A stretch of DNA of 64,000 nt from Latrodectus hesperus (lineage: Eukaryota > Arthropoda > Arachnida > Araneae > Theridiidae), in NCBI GenBank assembly GCA_037975125.1, contig CM075853.1, positions 56,457,091-56,521,090 on the forward strand, read 5' to 3'. The translations under genes were made by a program, and so were the position numbers. Positions within the stretch are counted from its first letter, which is position 1; the number at the start of each line of letters is the position of its first letter. Below the pieces are notes generated by a model. That model saw only the letters and a program-made list of their open reading frames with translations. It ran no database searches and had not been told where the DNA came from. Shown here in pieces: positions 48,801 to 62,000 of the stretch.

Positions 48801-51589
48801 ATATATTACGAAAAAATATGTCAAGAAATTTGTTTTAAACCAAGATTAGCATACTATTACTTTTTTGTAATTTTAAATAACTTTTAACATTACATAAACT
48901 TTAATAGCAAAAAATTTTGATTAAATAAAAACTTTTCAACTGTGATAAAAAAAAATTGGCATTTTTTTAAATATGGCTTTAGAAAATTGTGAAAATGGCA
49001 ATTAAAAGTTTAATCCTAAGAAAATTTTAATTAAACCTTCTTCTATTTATGAAATTATGTTCTATATTAAATACAAAGTTACACAAATATTATTTTCGAT
49101 ATCACAACTTTTTAATAGGATATGCATTATACTTTATTTTTAACTAAATTATTGATGAAAAAAGGGGAATTTTTATTGGTATTATTAACTAAGACATCGA
49201 AAATCATTCATTTCAATAGTCATTTCATGACTACAAAAATGCCGTGAGTAATCTCAAATAAATATAATTATAAATTTATACATTAATCCGTTACAGAGTA
49301 ATTTATTGGCTTCGATCATTATTTCTTATAATTTATATATATATATATTAATACGTTGCACAAAGTAGTTTATTAGCATAATCATTAATTTCTCATACTA
49401 TGAGAATAAAATGGATTTTCACTCATAAGTAATTCATTGTAAGGAATTTTCTAGTTATCATATTAATTATTTTATTTGCGTGTGTTTTGAGATATTGTTA
49501 CGTTACAGATTTTTAACACATTTTTCTTTCACCACTTTGAGAATACTTTAAAAAATTAAAAAGGAATCACTGAATCATTCAAAGAAACTTCTTTTTGAAG
49601 AAATATACTACTTATTATATACTTATTATTACAAGATGTTTCATGAATGCTCATATAAAAAATATGACTAATCTAAGAGTTCAGTATACAGATGAATGGA
49701 TGAAGAGGGGTATTCAAAAATCAAACTTAAATCATAATTTCAAAAAGGAAGGCAATCGTCAAACTTGTCTAAGAGTTTTGAAAACCAAACAAGTGATGAA
49801 AAATAATGATACAATATGTACGTATTGAATATATGTTGTGATAATGAACACAAATGCATTGAACATATATAAATCCAATTCTCTGGAAATATATTAAAAA
49901 TGTTAGGACACAAAGAGCATAAACAATGAATCTTAAATTAAAGGAAAGTACAGTAATAAGTATGGTCTTGTAAAATAGAGGAACATTTGGTTCAGATTTT
50001 GCTTTATATATGTGCCGCTTATAACTTATCAAACGTTGTAGATTGTAATTACCAACCAATAAGTATCTACAAAATTAAATTCAAAATCATGTGTAAAGGA
50101 ATAATTTAAAATAATTATAGAATCATTTAGGTTGGGTTTAATTGCTTCAGACTTACATAAACTAAATAAAATTTTGATTTTAAGATAAATAATTGCATAA
50201 TCAAAGTAATTTATATAAATGTTTATTATTCACCTTTTTTTTATTTAACTTACATAAATTTTCACAAACATGAAGAATTTTTTAAGTTACTCAGCGCTTT
50301 TAATATTACAAAATTCTATATCAACTGAATCTAAAAGATTATGTTTAATATAATATTTTCTAGCAAAGAATGGATAAATAACATTAAAATTCTTCAAAAA
50401 CATTCTGTAAAATGAACGGTATTTTTCTTTAATATTTGCAAATTTTGTATGTAGTGAAATTTCGAAAGAAAACAAAATCAATTACTAATTTTTCCTGCAA
50501 AGATTAAATTATTTTTAAAATAAAGAACATATTTTTCTGATTTATTTGCTTGAGAGAGTTTTCATTCGTGATGATTCGCAGTTTTCTTTTAAGACTCACT
50601 GTTCTCAGACTGTAATGAGCAAATAATTTTCCTCTGTTACATTTGCTACAATGAAAACAATTTTCTTTCATGATTATAGTAATTTAACTCGTGTTCACTT
50701 GTGGAATACAATGAGGTATATTTATATTCATTTAAATACTTAAATGGACACTCGATTAAAACTCTCTAGAACTGTGACTATTTTTACTGAACCATTTGTT
50801 GTTAGCGTTCTAAAATATATCAGGCAATTTTTCCTGCAATTTTCAAAATTAACAATGAAAAGCAATTACCTACAAACAACAAAATTTTCGTTATCAATAA
50901 GAAAATAAGTTACATTGAGTTTAAATCTTTATACAAAATAAAAAATTCAGACTATTTTAAAAGACAATTAATTTGATTTTCACAAAAACTCAAATTTTCC
51001 TTTGTAAATAAATGTTGAAATCAATCAAATACTATTAATAAATAAGCGTTTATCTTATACTAGATAATACCAAAATGAGATTAGATAACATAAACAATAA
51101 ATTTAATTATAATTAATGATGAGATTATTTTATAAAAATACATTTAAGCCATTTTGAGAGAAAAAGTTACATTATGTAAATTACCTGATAAAAAAATCTT
51201 ACCTGACCATTGTGTATCAAACAATAATAAAAAATTTACTATATTTTACATACCTAAATGATCAAATTAATATTTATAAATTATATAAGTGTTCTCAGAA
51301 ACCCATTGATAAGAATTATTCATAAATTCTAAATTTTAAAAACTAATGAAATATTTCGCTTAAAAAGAATAATTCTGATTTTAGTTTTCTCTACTCCATC
51401 TTAGGAAAAAATAATTAATTAGATATGCTTTAAAATTATCTATTACCTTAAACAATTTAAAACACTTTTCAATTGTATCAAAACCATGCCATTCATCAAT
51501 TTTAAACCAACGATTTTCATAGTTTATAGTTCTGAACGGGAAGTTTATGAGCAAGACAAATGAGTAGAGAAGAAAAAACATTTCTATTT
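45860..51589. other. AT-rich non-coding stretch
   Basis: No gene recognised. A run built on taattaa (48338-48412) forms overlapping palindromes. Frames such as 49595-49828 (plus) and 49769-50059 (minus) are AT-driven with no known domain. The part at 47400-47900 is slightly less AT-rich. Confidence 0.5.
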
Positions 51590-51900
51590 AATGAAGAATA
51601 GATGAACTTTGGCAGAGATCCGGGAACAACCATTATCGCATTATGCATATTAAGTGAAGAATTTATTCGTCGACCAAACATGTTCACGATTCATTTTAAG
51701 TCTTCCGAAAAGTCTATGGTCGCTCTTCTGCCCTGACTGACAAAGCGAATCGGACACTTAGAGCGTGCAATGTCTCGTGTAGGAATCTTCACTTTCAGGT
51801 TCAACCTGTCTATCACATCACTTACACTTCACTTCACGGCAATCCTCGTGCTTTACTAAGCATTATCCAGACGGTCAAAATTGTAGTCAGGGGTCATGAA
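51590..51900. promoter_or_regulatory. GC-richer island with a 13-bp inverted repeat
   Basis: Balanced composition with gtcgaccaaac, gcgaatcggacac and CAGGTTCAACCTG (51796-51808), whose six-base arms face each other across one base. The AGGTTCA half resembles a nuclear-receptor half site. No frame resembles a protein. A regulatory role is inference. Confidence 0.3.
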
Positions 51901-52125
51901 AATCTGACAAATCTATATGACTAGTCAAATTTTTTATTTAGCATAAGGCTTGAAAATTCATTGGATGTATAAATTACGAAATTCTTATGCAATAACATAA
52001 CAATTCATTTTAGTTGTGAATAATAACTAAGAAATCTGTTATAGAATTAAATCCCAGTTACAAAATATTAAGTTGAAATGGTAAAATATATTTAACTAAA
52101 AAATATTTTTAATGTAACTCTTACT

Positions 52126-52183
52126 TCAAAATTAAAATCAGTTATTTTATTATTCATAATAAAATAACTGACTTTAATTTTGA
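52126..52183. repeat. 58-nt near-perfect hairpin (28-bp arms, 2-nt loop)
   Basis: The arms 52126-52153 and 52156-52183 are reverse complements with a single mismatch. The loop is only two bases, too small for a normal microRNA precursor. It may be a tiny fold-back element or a palindrome formed by replication slippage. Confidence 0.85.
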
Positions 52184-54059
52184 TATTAAAAAATTATAAA
52201 TATTTTTTAATATGAAAACATTTAGATACTTAAAAAGTTGAATCAAAATGTAGTTCTGTAATATTAATTTTTTTTTTAAGTAACATTTTTTAAGTAACTT
52301 TTTTATTTAGTTTATTAATTTAAGTAACAGAAAGTTAATTTAATATCATTAAATTAATATGTATTCCCCTATTTAGAAATTCAAATTTAAAAGAATATAC
52401 AGAAATAAATTTAATCTTAACAAAAATGTTTTGTTTTAATGCTTATTACTTTAATTTTACTTTGAGCTAATTTTTGTAGAAAAAGTATTTTACCAAGTTT
52501 TTTACTTAATTTTGTAACTTTAATAGGTAACATTTCTGTACGGTTCCAAATATTAATATTTCACACATAATGCAAATCATAATACAAATATTCATAATTT
52601 CTAAAACTTACTTTTCAAATTAAATCAAATGACAAATTAGCCACATTAGAGTGGAAAACAGCTTATGGTGTTTTTAGATTCTATAAGATATTTATTTAAA
52701 ATAATCTAACAAGAAGTAATATTATTTTTTAGAAATATTTGTTATAATTTTAAATTAAATTTTTATTTAAATAACGGTAATATATATTCCAATTTTACAA
52801 AAATTCTTATAATACTGTAAATGAGTTTTTGACAAATAATGATATTTCTATGTATCATTATTTTTAACTATAGTTATTATAGATACTTAAACTAAAAATA
52901 TTATTTAACACGTGAAAAACATTTCATATTATATAAATATATTATAGATTATTAAATAAGTTTTATTGTTTGAAGTTAATAAACTGTAATAGTTCATTGT
53001 CTACTTTAATGTAAAAAATTGAAGAGTAAATTTAATTAAATATTTGATAGAAAACGTATTATTTTCAATTCATATAAAAGATAGATTTAAATTAGCAACA
53101 TAAATAAGATGTTGCTTTTTAAAATACTATGTGACTTATCATTCTTAAATTTTAATCAAACATTTCCTCTTCAAGTTTCATTTTATTCTATTTTCTTTTA
53201 TTTTTAATAAATATAAATCCTTTCAAAGGAAACCAATTTAAATATTTAATTACTTAAGAATTTTTCGCATTTTACTTATTTAATGATGAGAAAAGATTTC
53301 ATTATGTTTTCGTTTCAAAGATTCTTTTTAAAAACTTAACTTTTCGGTAGATAATTGTTTGAGTAAATAAAGGTATACTATAAAATTTTTAACGAACCAC
53401 GAATAAATATTATAATATACATATAATCAATATGTGAGTCTGGAAATATTTGTAAATATTAATAAAAAATAACGCTTAATATTTACGAAATACTTTTAAA
53501 TTCATATTTATAGAAGAAATTTTATTTCATAAATTTTATTATCTCACAAAGTTATTAATAAATAGAGTAATTGAAAAACATTATACTGGAATTATGTAAC
53601 TAATTAATTCTCCCACTGAATAAAAATATTTACATAATAACTGAGTTAGTGAAAATTATTTATATAATTGTATTTTTAATATAAAAACAAATCATCTAAT
53701 TAACATTATGAAAAAGTTTTATAAAAATTGTATTAGTATTTAATATGCGGAAACATTCTAGTTTTCTGTTTTATTAAACTTACTTAAAATTTTAAACTAG
53801 AAATATTACCAAATATTTTTATATAGCAATGTTTAATTTCACATGCATTTTTAGTTAAATTTAATAGTTTTTATTATAAAAATATTCCAATTTTGTAATA
53901 ATCTCTTCTAAAAATAAATTAACAAACTACGTTGTTGGTTATTAAAATTGCTAAAACAAGAAGTTGATAAATTACATATATGAAATTCACATTTTAAAAT
54001 ATTGTAATTTGCAAAAAATAAGCTTTAATATGCATTCATGGGAAATAAGTGGCAATCCC
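52184..54059. other. AT-rich non-coding stretch
   Basis: A taagtaac motif recurs near 52270-52330. Nothing else recognisable. Confidence 0.5.
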
Positions 54060-54930
54060 AGCACTTACAATGAACTTTACTGAAAAAATTATGTATAGGG
54101 TTTACCATGGACAGATATCATTCAAAAGTTACGTGCTTAAAAATTGCCATTCTTCATATAGAAAGAGTAAATGTCTGCCAGTACGTTTTTAACTTCAAGA
54201 GAGGTCGAGTTATTATCTTTTGGGATTTTGGTTTATGCTATCGCTGTATTGCTGTTCGCATCAGACGATGAGAGAACTGCAAAATATCAAGTCGTTGAGT
54301 TTAGAACAAAATCTAACAGCCGAAAAGATAGACATGTTATCAAAAAATGCTGTCGATTGCAAAACAAGTATCTGCATGAATAGTTCAAACACAATTTCAC
54401 TAGTTATCAGTTCAGAGACCTTTGACGGCACCTCACAGACAGGAGTGTCTTCAATGATGTGATAAGTGACGAACATAAAAGTTGGAATAACTTGACTTCA
54501 TGTTCCAGACGAATTCCACTTCTTTTTACAGTTTCATAATTGTCACATCCTGGTATTGTGACGAACGTACATTACCGGCATGTGTTTGATATCACCATAC
54601 TGGCCCATCACCTGGAATGATGTCATAAGGAGCTATTAAATAAAAGTTTCGGTCCTTTTTTGTTTCTGCAGTATAAATCCACTATTTTCCCCATTTATTA
54701 AACTCTGCAAAACGCTATATTTCAGCAATAATGTACAATCGAATGATGGCTATATTGTACATATCTTCAGTGATACAAGTAATATTGAGTTGCTGCACTG
54801 AGAGCAGCACATGGTCTAGATTTCTTATCAATGGAAAGTGTCAAGCTCATTATTGCCTCGCGACCTATTTCTCATCATATTCTAATCACAGCAGTCCGTG
54901 AACTATAGTATTGAGCTGAAGTTACGTGAG
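54060..54930. other. GC-elevated segment, possibly an unidentified old insertion
   Basis: About 870 bp stand out from the AT-rich background. Frames of 70 to 80 codons overlap on both strands at 54171-54476, among them one reading MRELQNIKSLSLEQN and one reading LLSFGILVYAIAVLLFASD. Further on, a plus frame reads SNNVQSNDGYIVHIFSD after several stops. The pattern of broken frames fits a decayed mobile element, but I recognise no family. Confidence 0.3.
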
Positions 54931-57900
54931 AAGTTATATTTATTAAATATTTCGTTATTATGGCTAAAATTTCCCTTCTCACTCGTCAACAAAAAAGTAA
55001 GCAAATAACAAATTTCCTTTCGTTTAAGGATTCCTAGGTAATATTTGGAAGTCCACATGCCGAGATCAATTATATTGGGCAATAATGTGTGTACAAATTT
55101 TAAAAAACACTTTCACATTATTTAGTTGCAAACCAGACACCCAAATATACAAGTACCGCTGTTCCAATTACGTAGCAAAATGTATAATCTTATGGTATAA
55201 TAAATGTAACAACAGGATATAATACTGTTAAGCAAGACTTTCTTTCATTTCAAAAGTAGAGAGGTTAGGAGATAGAATGATCAATCTCATTTATAAACTT
55301 TCACAAAAGAATGTCATATTTGTTTTATTTCTAAACGGCGTCGATTGATATTATGCATGTGATAAATATACCTTTAATCTTCATTCCTAATGCACTAATA
55401 ATTCAAGTTCTTTTAAAAATTTTATCAGGTACCCAAATGTACAATTTTAATTTCAAGATCACCTGAAATTGAAAAAATATTTAAGTTTCTACTACAATGA
55501 TACATCTACATACAACAAATGAATATACATTATGCATCGCAGAATATAAAAGAAATTACTTGTTTGCATATAAAATTTGACTCAACATATACGAGAGATT
55601 TTATGTGGCCAGTACATTTACCAATCATTATTATAAGCAGAAATAACTTATTTCCGATTTATCCATAAATTGAAATATATATGAAACTTATTCCTTTATG
55701 CAATCATAAATTTTGAGACTAATTGCATACAAGTTGAATTTATTTTAAAGTTCATCTTTACAAATATTTTTTATTACAAGACAAATTCTACATACTAGAA
55801 ATATATAATATTTTAATACTATTGTACAAAGTACATGAAACGAGGCATATAATTTAAATATATTTTCAAATTCTTATTTTCGATATTAAAATTTTTATTT
55901 TGTAGTTAATCTTTTTAAATACTTTTAAAATGAACTTTTTGCTTAAATTTATATTTGTATATGACAGTATTAACTTCAATTTAGTTCCAACTTTTTAATA
56001 TAACGATCAGATTCAGGTTTACTTTCGTTTCTGATTTCGAAATTACCTTTAAAGTATTTCAGATAATTTTAATACATTAGTTGCTTGAAAAATTCTCATA
56101 CAAAAATTTTAAATCATATTAAACGTGCAAAATTAATAATAAAAATTAATTCATGACATGAAATGGATTTTTTTTATAATTTTGAAGTAAGGTCAGCGCC
56201 CTTTTAACTTCACATACGTTACATACGTCAATGCAATTTCCTTTGGATTGTTTCCATCCTTTCATATGTTTTCAATGAACCGATTTCAGCATCCGTTATC
56301 AACAATAATACCAAAATTTTCATCCTGTCACCTGAAATAAAAAGATTTGAATTAATTATAAGTTTAATTAATTACGGTATTAAACAGCTATTAATCTTTT
56401 GAATTTATTTGTTTAATAATATAGAGATTCTATAATGTTATTTGTATAAATCTAATAACACTTTTTTCTCTTTGAAATGAAATAGCGACGTTCAAGCTAG
56501 ATGTCATCAAAGAAATAGTTAATAGAAGTTGACTATCTCACGTGATAGGTTTACTTGATTAAGCAGGAAAAAACAGCAAAGGTATGAGATTTTATTGATC
56601 AGTTGTAAGTAAATTTTTCCTGTGTCATTTTATCATTAATATTATTTTCTTAGAATTATTAAAATTGCATTTTATTTGCTAATTATTTACTAAACAATTT
56701 CATAGAATGCTTCTAGTTATATTTATTTCATCCTTTATTCCTTTTCATCTTTAATAATTAAATCCTAGTTATATTTATTTCATCCTTAAATAAGAACCCA
56801 AATTAACGCGTAATAAATTATAATAGAATAAAAGATTAATGCGTACCTAATTTTTATCTGATCATCAATTAATAGCGTTACTCATATATATTATCTTCAT
56901 TCATCATCACTGTTATACAATGTGACATTATTTTTATCCATTAAATTAATATAATGAGCACAATTACTTTTGATTGCGAAAGATAAATAATCAAAATAAA
57001 TACTAATATCATTAGTGTATTTAGGTTAAAAATTTATGCAATTCAGAACTTTTAATATTAGTTTCAGTTTTATTTTATTGTATAATATTCATTATAAACA
57101 CATTTACATGTAATACAAATTACAAAGATAATTGTTTATATTATAATTAGCTTACAAACAAATAAGATGAAATTTTTTATTTAACATCTTAATAGTAAGT
57201 CTGGCATCTTCCATATTAAACTTACAAATTTTAGAAAATTTGAGAAAAAATTACTTTTTTTGTTGAGAAATTACTTGAGAAAAAATTACTTTTATATTGC
57301 TACAAAATTTAAATTATTATATTAAACAACTGTAGTTATTTTACTTATTGAGAACTGTTATTAGATAAGATTTTATACATAAAGAGAGAGAAATCTAATA
57401 AAACATTTTTATATAAAATTATGTTTTATAAATATTAAAATGATTTTGGATACTTTAAATGTGTAGGAATGTTCCCCCTAAATTATTTAAATATTTGTTC
57501 GGTTTTCAAAAAATTATAATATTTTAGAAAAATGTCTATTTTTATTTTGTTGAAGAGAAAATTATGTAAACAATTCGGTAAATCTCTCTATAAATTAAAC
57601 TTGTTTAAAAGATTTTCTGTTTTCAAACCATTTATTCGATAAATTATTCCCATTTTAAAGATTATTTTGCAAATTGTTAACAAAATAAGTAAACACCATG
57701 CAAAATAAATAAGCAAGGTTGAAAATAAGCTAAGAAGTTTAAAAAATAACAGTTTTGAATAAATTGAAATTAGTGTTTGATATAATTTACAGCTCAAATG
57801 TATAAGAGAGAATAAAGTTTCATTTGGGATCTATATTTTTATTATTTTAATAATTACAAAAAATGTCTATTCTAGATAATAACTATATTATGAGTTTAGT

Positions 57901-58089
57901 CAATCAATGCAAAATATTAATCTACTTTTATTAAAAAGATTGTTTGTTAGTAATTTTTTTAAAGTCTTAAAATAACTTTTCAATAATCCAAAGCTTGTGT
58001 TTTTAACTAGTTAGAAAAACATTTAAATGTTTCAAGCTAATCTCCTTATCCGATTGGAAATTTTTCCTCCTAATCCTTCATTGTCTTAA
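54931..58089. other. AT-rich non-coding stretch with a short direct repeat
   Basis: No gene recognised. A 23-bp direct repeat (ctagttatatttatttcat and the next four bases) occurs at 56713-56735 and 56765-56787. The segment 56180-56340 is slightly less AT-rich. Confidence 0.5.
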
Positions 58090-58490
58090 AACTATGATTA
58101 TAAAATACAATAAAAACCACATTCGGAGACCACTTACATTTTTCATCGTTTTGTCATTCAGTAAAGTATATCGAAAGACTTATCCTCTTAGGGTTAGGAA
58201 AAACGTAATAATCGCTGTTAAGTTCCGTTTTTCAAAGTTTCTCCATCTTCATTCGTCTCTGTCAGGATGCGTCAATTTCCTTCTTGTCGAAGGATTTTCT
58301 TGGAAAAAAAAAGATTTTTTCCAACTCTCTTTCTGCAGTTTTTCCATCAAACATGTTGCTACCAAATGATTTCGATAAGTGTTTTTGGATGGAAATTCTA
58401 GCTTTCTCCCTCTCAGTTGAGAGATGTCTCATCCATCAATATGCTGAGTGCAAGTCTTTTTATTTTGTTTCCAGGACGCATTTTTGAAAA
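58090..58490. promoter_or_regulatory. Less AT-rich island, possible regulatory element
   Basis: About 400 bp with balanced composition (ctctgtcaggatgcgtc, tctcagttgagagatg). The 91-codon plus frame at 58094-58369 has no known domain. The role is uncertain. Confidence 0.2.
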
Positions 58491-58894
58491 AGGTTTATTG
58501 AATTTGTCGATTCGTTTATTTCTTGACTCACGGTAACCAATTTTCAGTAATGTTTTAAATTTTTTAAAGTAATTAAACTATTTTGAAAGTTACTTTATAA
58601 ATTGCATTGAATATAAAAACTCATGCATTTAAAACTTTCTACAGTAAAAATAACAGCATATGTAGAGATGACATACAGTACATGTAAAAATGATAATAAA
58701 ATTTTCCGGCAAATGCTGAAAGTTATATGTAATGAGCTATTTAGTTACAGTTTGAAAAAAATTAAATGTTTGTGTTTCCAGCAAATCCATTTGTTCTTTA
58801 TATATCCTATCATATATTTATATTACACACAATCTTCTAATAAATATATGGACTCCTGCGCAAGCAATCTAATCTGAGATCTTAGGACGCCTCA

Positions 58895-59787
58895 AGCCTG
58901 CTGCTGTTACAGAAATTGTGGGAAAAACGCAGTCAATCGCATGGACAATATTAAGCAGTTTAAAACTCTGGGATATCATCGGTTATCCCAGATGTAGTCA
59001 ATTTTTGAGAGACATTTTCTGCTAGCTTAAATTATAAGAATTGATTACATTTTGGAAGTTTCACAAGTGCAAGATAAGCGGTAACTGTCAGAAGGTGGCC
59101 TCATCCAAGAAGTTCACAAAAAATGCTTCCAAACCTAAGGATGCTATACAGATTGATTTGGAAGTAATTCTCCTTGACGATGGGCCATTTAACAAAGAAA
59201 TTCAATAAGCATCCATAATAATCTTATTGATAAATACCATCAACAAACAAGTCTTTTTTCTCATTCATCAACGTCCTGCCATTATTTACAGGTATTATTA
59301 AATCCAACGAATCGATTCTACTAAAGTAGTTAAAAAAATCGACGAAAATTTACTCCAAAACAGAGAAAACATGTAATCTGTAATGAGGAATCAAGGTTTG
59401 CACTTTATTATTTGAATCGCAGCTCGGCTTGACATCTCCCCGGAGAACTGCTGGACTTGTCGTGCCAACAATGAAATTCAAAATAGGTAGTGTTATGTTG
59501 TGTCTCTTTGTACGATCCAAGGCCCTTAATCACAAAACTTGATAGTTAAGACACCAAACTCTACCGCAAATTCAAGATGATCAAGTTTTCTTTATATCGT
59601 ATTAATAAGATCTTCACCATTTTGTATAATGGACTATTATTCCGTAAACAACAAATGCTAGATAGTATATTAAATGACTCATATTTTGTCTATAGAGAAA
59701 ATGAACTTCAAAGTTTCGATTGAACAGATCAAAGTCGGAACTTAATTCTGTCGAGCATGTATAAAATAAAATAAAATAAAATAAAAT
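58895..59787 (+). pseudogene. Second Tc1-like transposase relic, heavily decayed
   Basis: The best matches to Tc1-type transposases are PTMKFKIGSVM (about 59464-59500, matching the VPTVKFGGGSVM region) and SELNSVEHV (about 59733-59760, matching SPDLNPIEHVW with the last catalytic region). A segment before them, KHVICNEESRF (about 59360-59400), matches a KVLWSDESRF-type motif with its catalytic Asp changed to Asn or Glu. Near 58900 the frame VTEIVGKTQSIAWTIL resembles a helix-turn-helix. Many stops and shifts separate these pieces, so the relic is old. Terminal inverted repeats were not recognised. The 5' boundary is approximate. Confidence 0.6.
59760..59787. repeat. (ATAAA)n pentanucleotide repeat, about five units
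   Basis: Short tandem run directly after the EHV motif of the Tc1-like relic, where the Trp and following residues would be encoded. Confidence 0.9.
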
Positions 59788-60669
59788 GACAACAATATGG
59801 GTTTCATCACCAACTAAAAGCAAGAGGTGAATTAACTTATCTTCTACAAGTCGAGTAGAAAAAACTACCGATCGCTGTACTCGCTACGTCGTACTTTATG
59901 TTTCACATGATCATCACTGTAATTGCCACTTGTGCGGATAAATTTTTGTATTTTACGGGATCTACTTAGTACTTAACATTAATCAAATTTAAATAAGTTA
60001 CTGAGCTTTTCCACTGATATGTAACCAAATTTAATCAACAGTTACTACATCACTATTAAATACTGCACAATGTAAATTTCTATACAACATTAAGTATTGC
60101 ATATCATTTATACTTAGCTCACAGTTTGTGGCAATATTTAATAGTGTTATATCTTTTAGATTCATTTATAGATATTATTTTCAAATTAAATTCAAATAAA
60201 AATCAAATTAAATTTTAATATTTTTGAAAGCACTAAAATTAGTAAAAAATTTTAATTTGTTTGAATACTAAATTGCTATTCTATTTTTAAATTTTAAACA
60301 GTCGCACCACAACTTGAAATGTTTTTCAAATATAATACAATTTGTAAAGAAAACAAGACATTTTGAGAAGTATATTCTTTCAATTTCTTTAAAGTTATTA
60401 AGAGTGATAAAATAACCAAAAATTAGAATGATTCTCGTAGTCAAAAAAAAGCATTTCTAAAATACAAGTTATAATTTTCTGTTTTGGTAAGTCAATAAAT
60501 TTAAATTTGCGGATTCACGTATAATTAAATATAAATAAAATTATCATAATAAGAATAATAACATTCATTTAAAATCAGGCAAATTCTAAAAATGAAAAAA
60601 ATAATTCATGTGCTAACGAAAAACACACCCACAGAAAACAATATAATTTTAGAAAATAAGATCAGTCGT
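59788..60669. other. AT-rich non-coding stretch
   Basis: The first 130 bp (ccgatcgctgtactcgctacg) may still belong to the Tc1-like element. The rest holds nothing recognisable. Confidence 0.5.
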
Positions 60670-60850
60670 ACAACTAGAGAAGGGCGGTACTGCATCCATG
60701 TAACTTTACAAGTCTGTCCGATCGTAACCTTGAACTTCTTTGTATTCTCTACCGGAAGTTAAAATCCGTTTTCCGCCCTTATACCGATCCCAATTCTAGT
60801 TCATTTTTGAGGTCAGTGTCACGAAAAGAAGTGTAGTCATATTTTCTTAT
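60670..60850. promoter_or_regulatory. Compact GC-richer island with ETS site and inverted GGGCGG boxes
   Basis: AAGGGCGG (60680-60687) and CCGCCCTT (60773-60780) are inverted copies about 85 bp apart. Between them lies a strict ETS consensus ACCGGAAGT (60751-60759). ETS and GC boxes together are typical of compact promoters. No convincing first exon follows on either strand, so this is a candidate promoter or enhancer only. Confidence 0.35.
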
Positions 60851-62000
60851 CATAACTTTTGTATTTTACTCTGTGAATGAACCTATAGCGACACTTAAAT
60901 GATAATTTGTTAATTACCAACACTATATCTAGAGCATCTAACTGTTTAAATGAAATTTAACATTGTTTATTATGCATATAGGATGCATTTCAAAAATTAA
61001 AATATTTTATTTGAATACAATAACAGAGAGAGATTAGTAATAACATAAGATAATATTCTTCAAATTTAGAATGCACTGTGTAAAATAAATTGTGAGATAT
61101 ATTAATGAATTGAATTGTATTTTTTTAATTTTTGATTATTTTTGTTAATATATATTTAGTTTTCAATTCTCCTTATAAATATAATATTTATTTAATGATG
61201 ATAAATGAATAAAATATTCATGAGATTTATATCGAATCACGACTTTGAAAGCGACATTTATTTCTTTAAAATCGTATAGGAGCAGTGATGCATACACACA
61301 CACATTTTGGGTATCTCCTTAAATCTTTCTTACGCGCACTATTTCAGCACCGTATGAATTTTATTTCCTATTAGCTCCATAAATTACAATTTGTTATTTT
61401 AAATTAATGATTAATGGTAATGACATTATTCGGTACTGAGTGGATCAAATTTTACAACTACAGAGAGAGAGAGGCTGAATTTATCTTAATAACAGCAGAA
61501 AAATTATACTCGTATAGTAGTGTTTATATAAACATGAACATAAGATAATATATGTCTGTATATAAGTAGAAAATTAGCATAAAATAATACATATCTCTCT
61601 GATATACTAATATAATATTCGTAATATAGATAGTAAACTAATACAATTAGTCATTCAACAAATCAAATTTAACTGTATTTGCAGTACATTTTTAAACACA
61701 GCAAAAATTTATTTGGTTTTTTATAATGATGCACAACGGTTTTAGCTGTGAATCTATATAAAATGCAGAAATTTTTATTATTCTTAATGTTTGCTGCATA
61801 CATTAAATACCAAAAGCATTCTAAAGTTTTTTATCCTTAACTTATTATAATGAAACATTAATTTATTACTTACGTTGATTTAAGGACCAAAAACTTTAAA
61901 AAGATTATGTTAGAATTTGATTATATATGCAGTTGATTATACTTCTTTTTACTTATTTTTTAAAGATATATTTTTTATTTTCTATATATTTATGTATATT
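60851..62000. other. AT-rich non-coding stretch
   Basis: Short (GA)n and (CA)n runs occur near 61460 and 61292. Nothing else recognisable. Confidence 0.5.

Noticed and set aside
58094..58487. Overlapping plus frames of 91 and 67 codons
   Set aside because: They overlap in different frames with no known motif; neither shows coding character.
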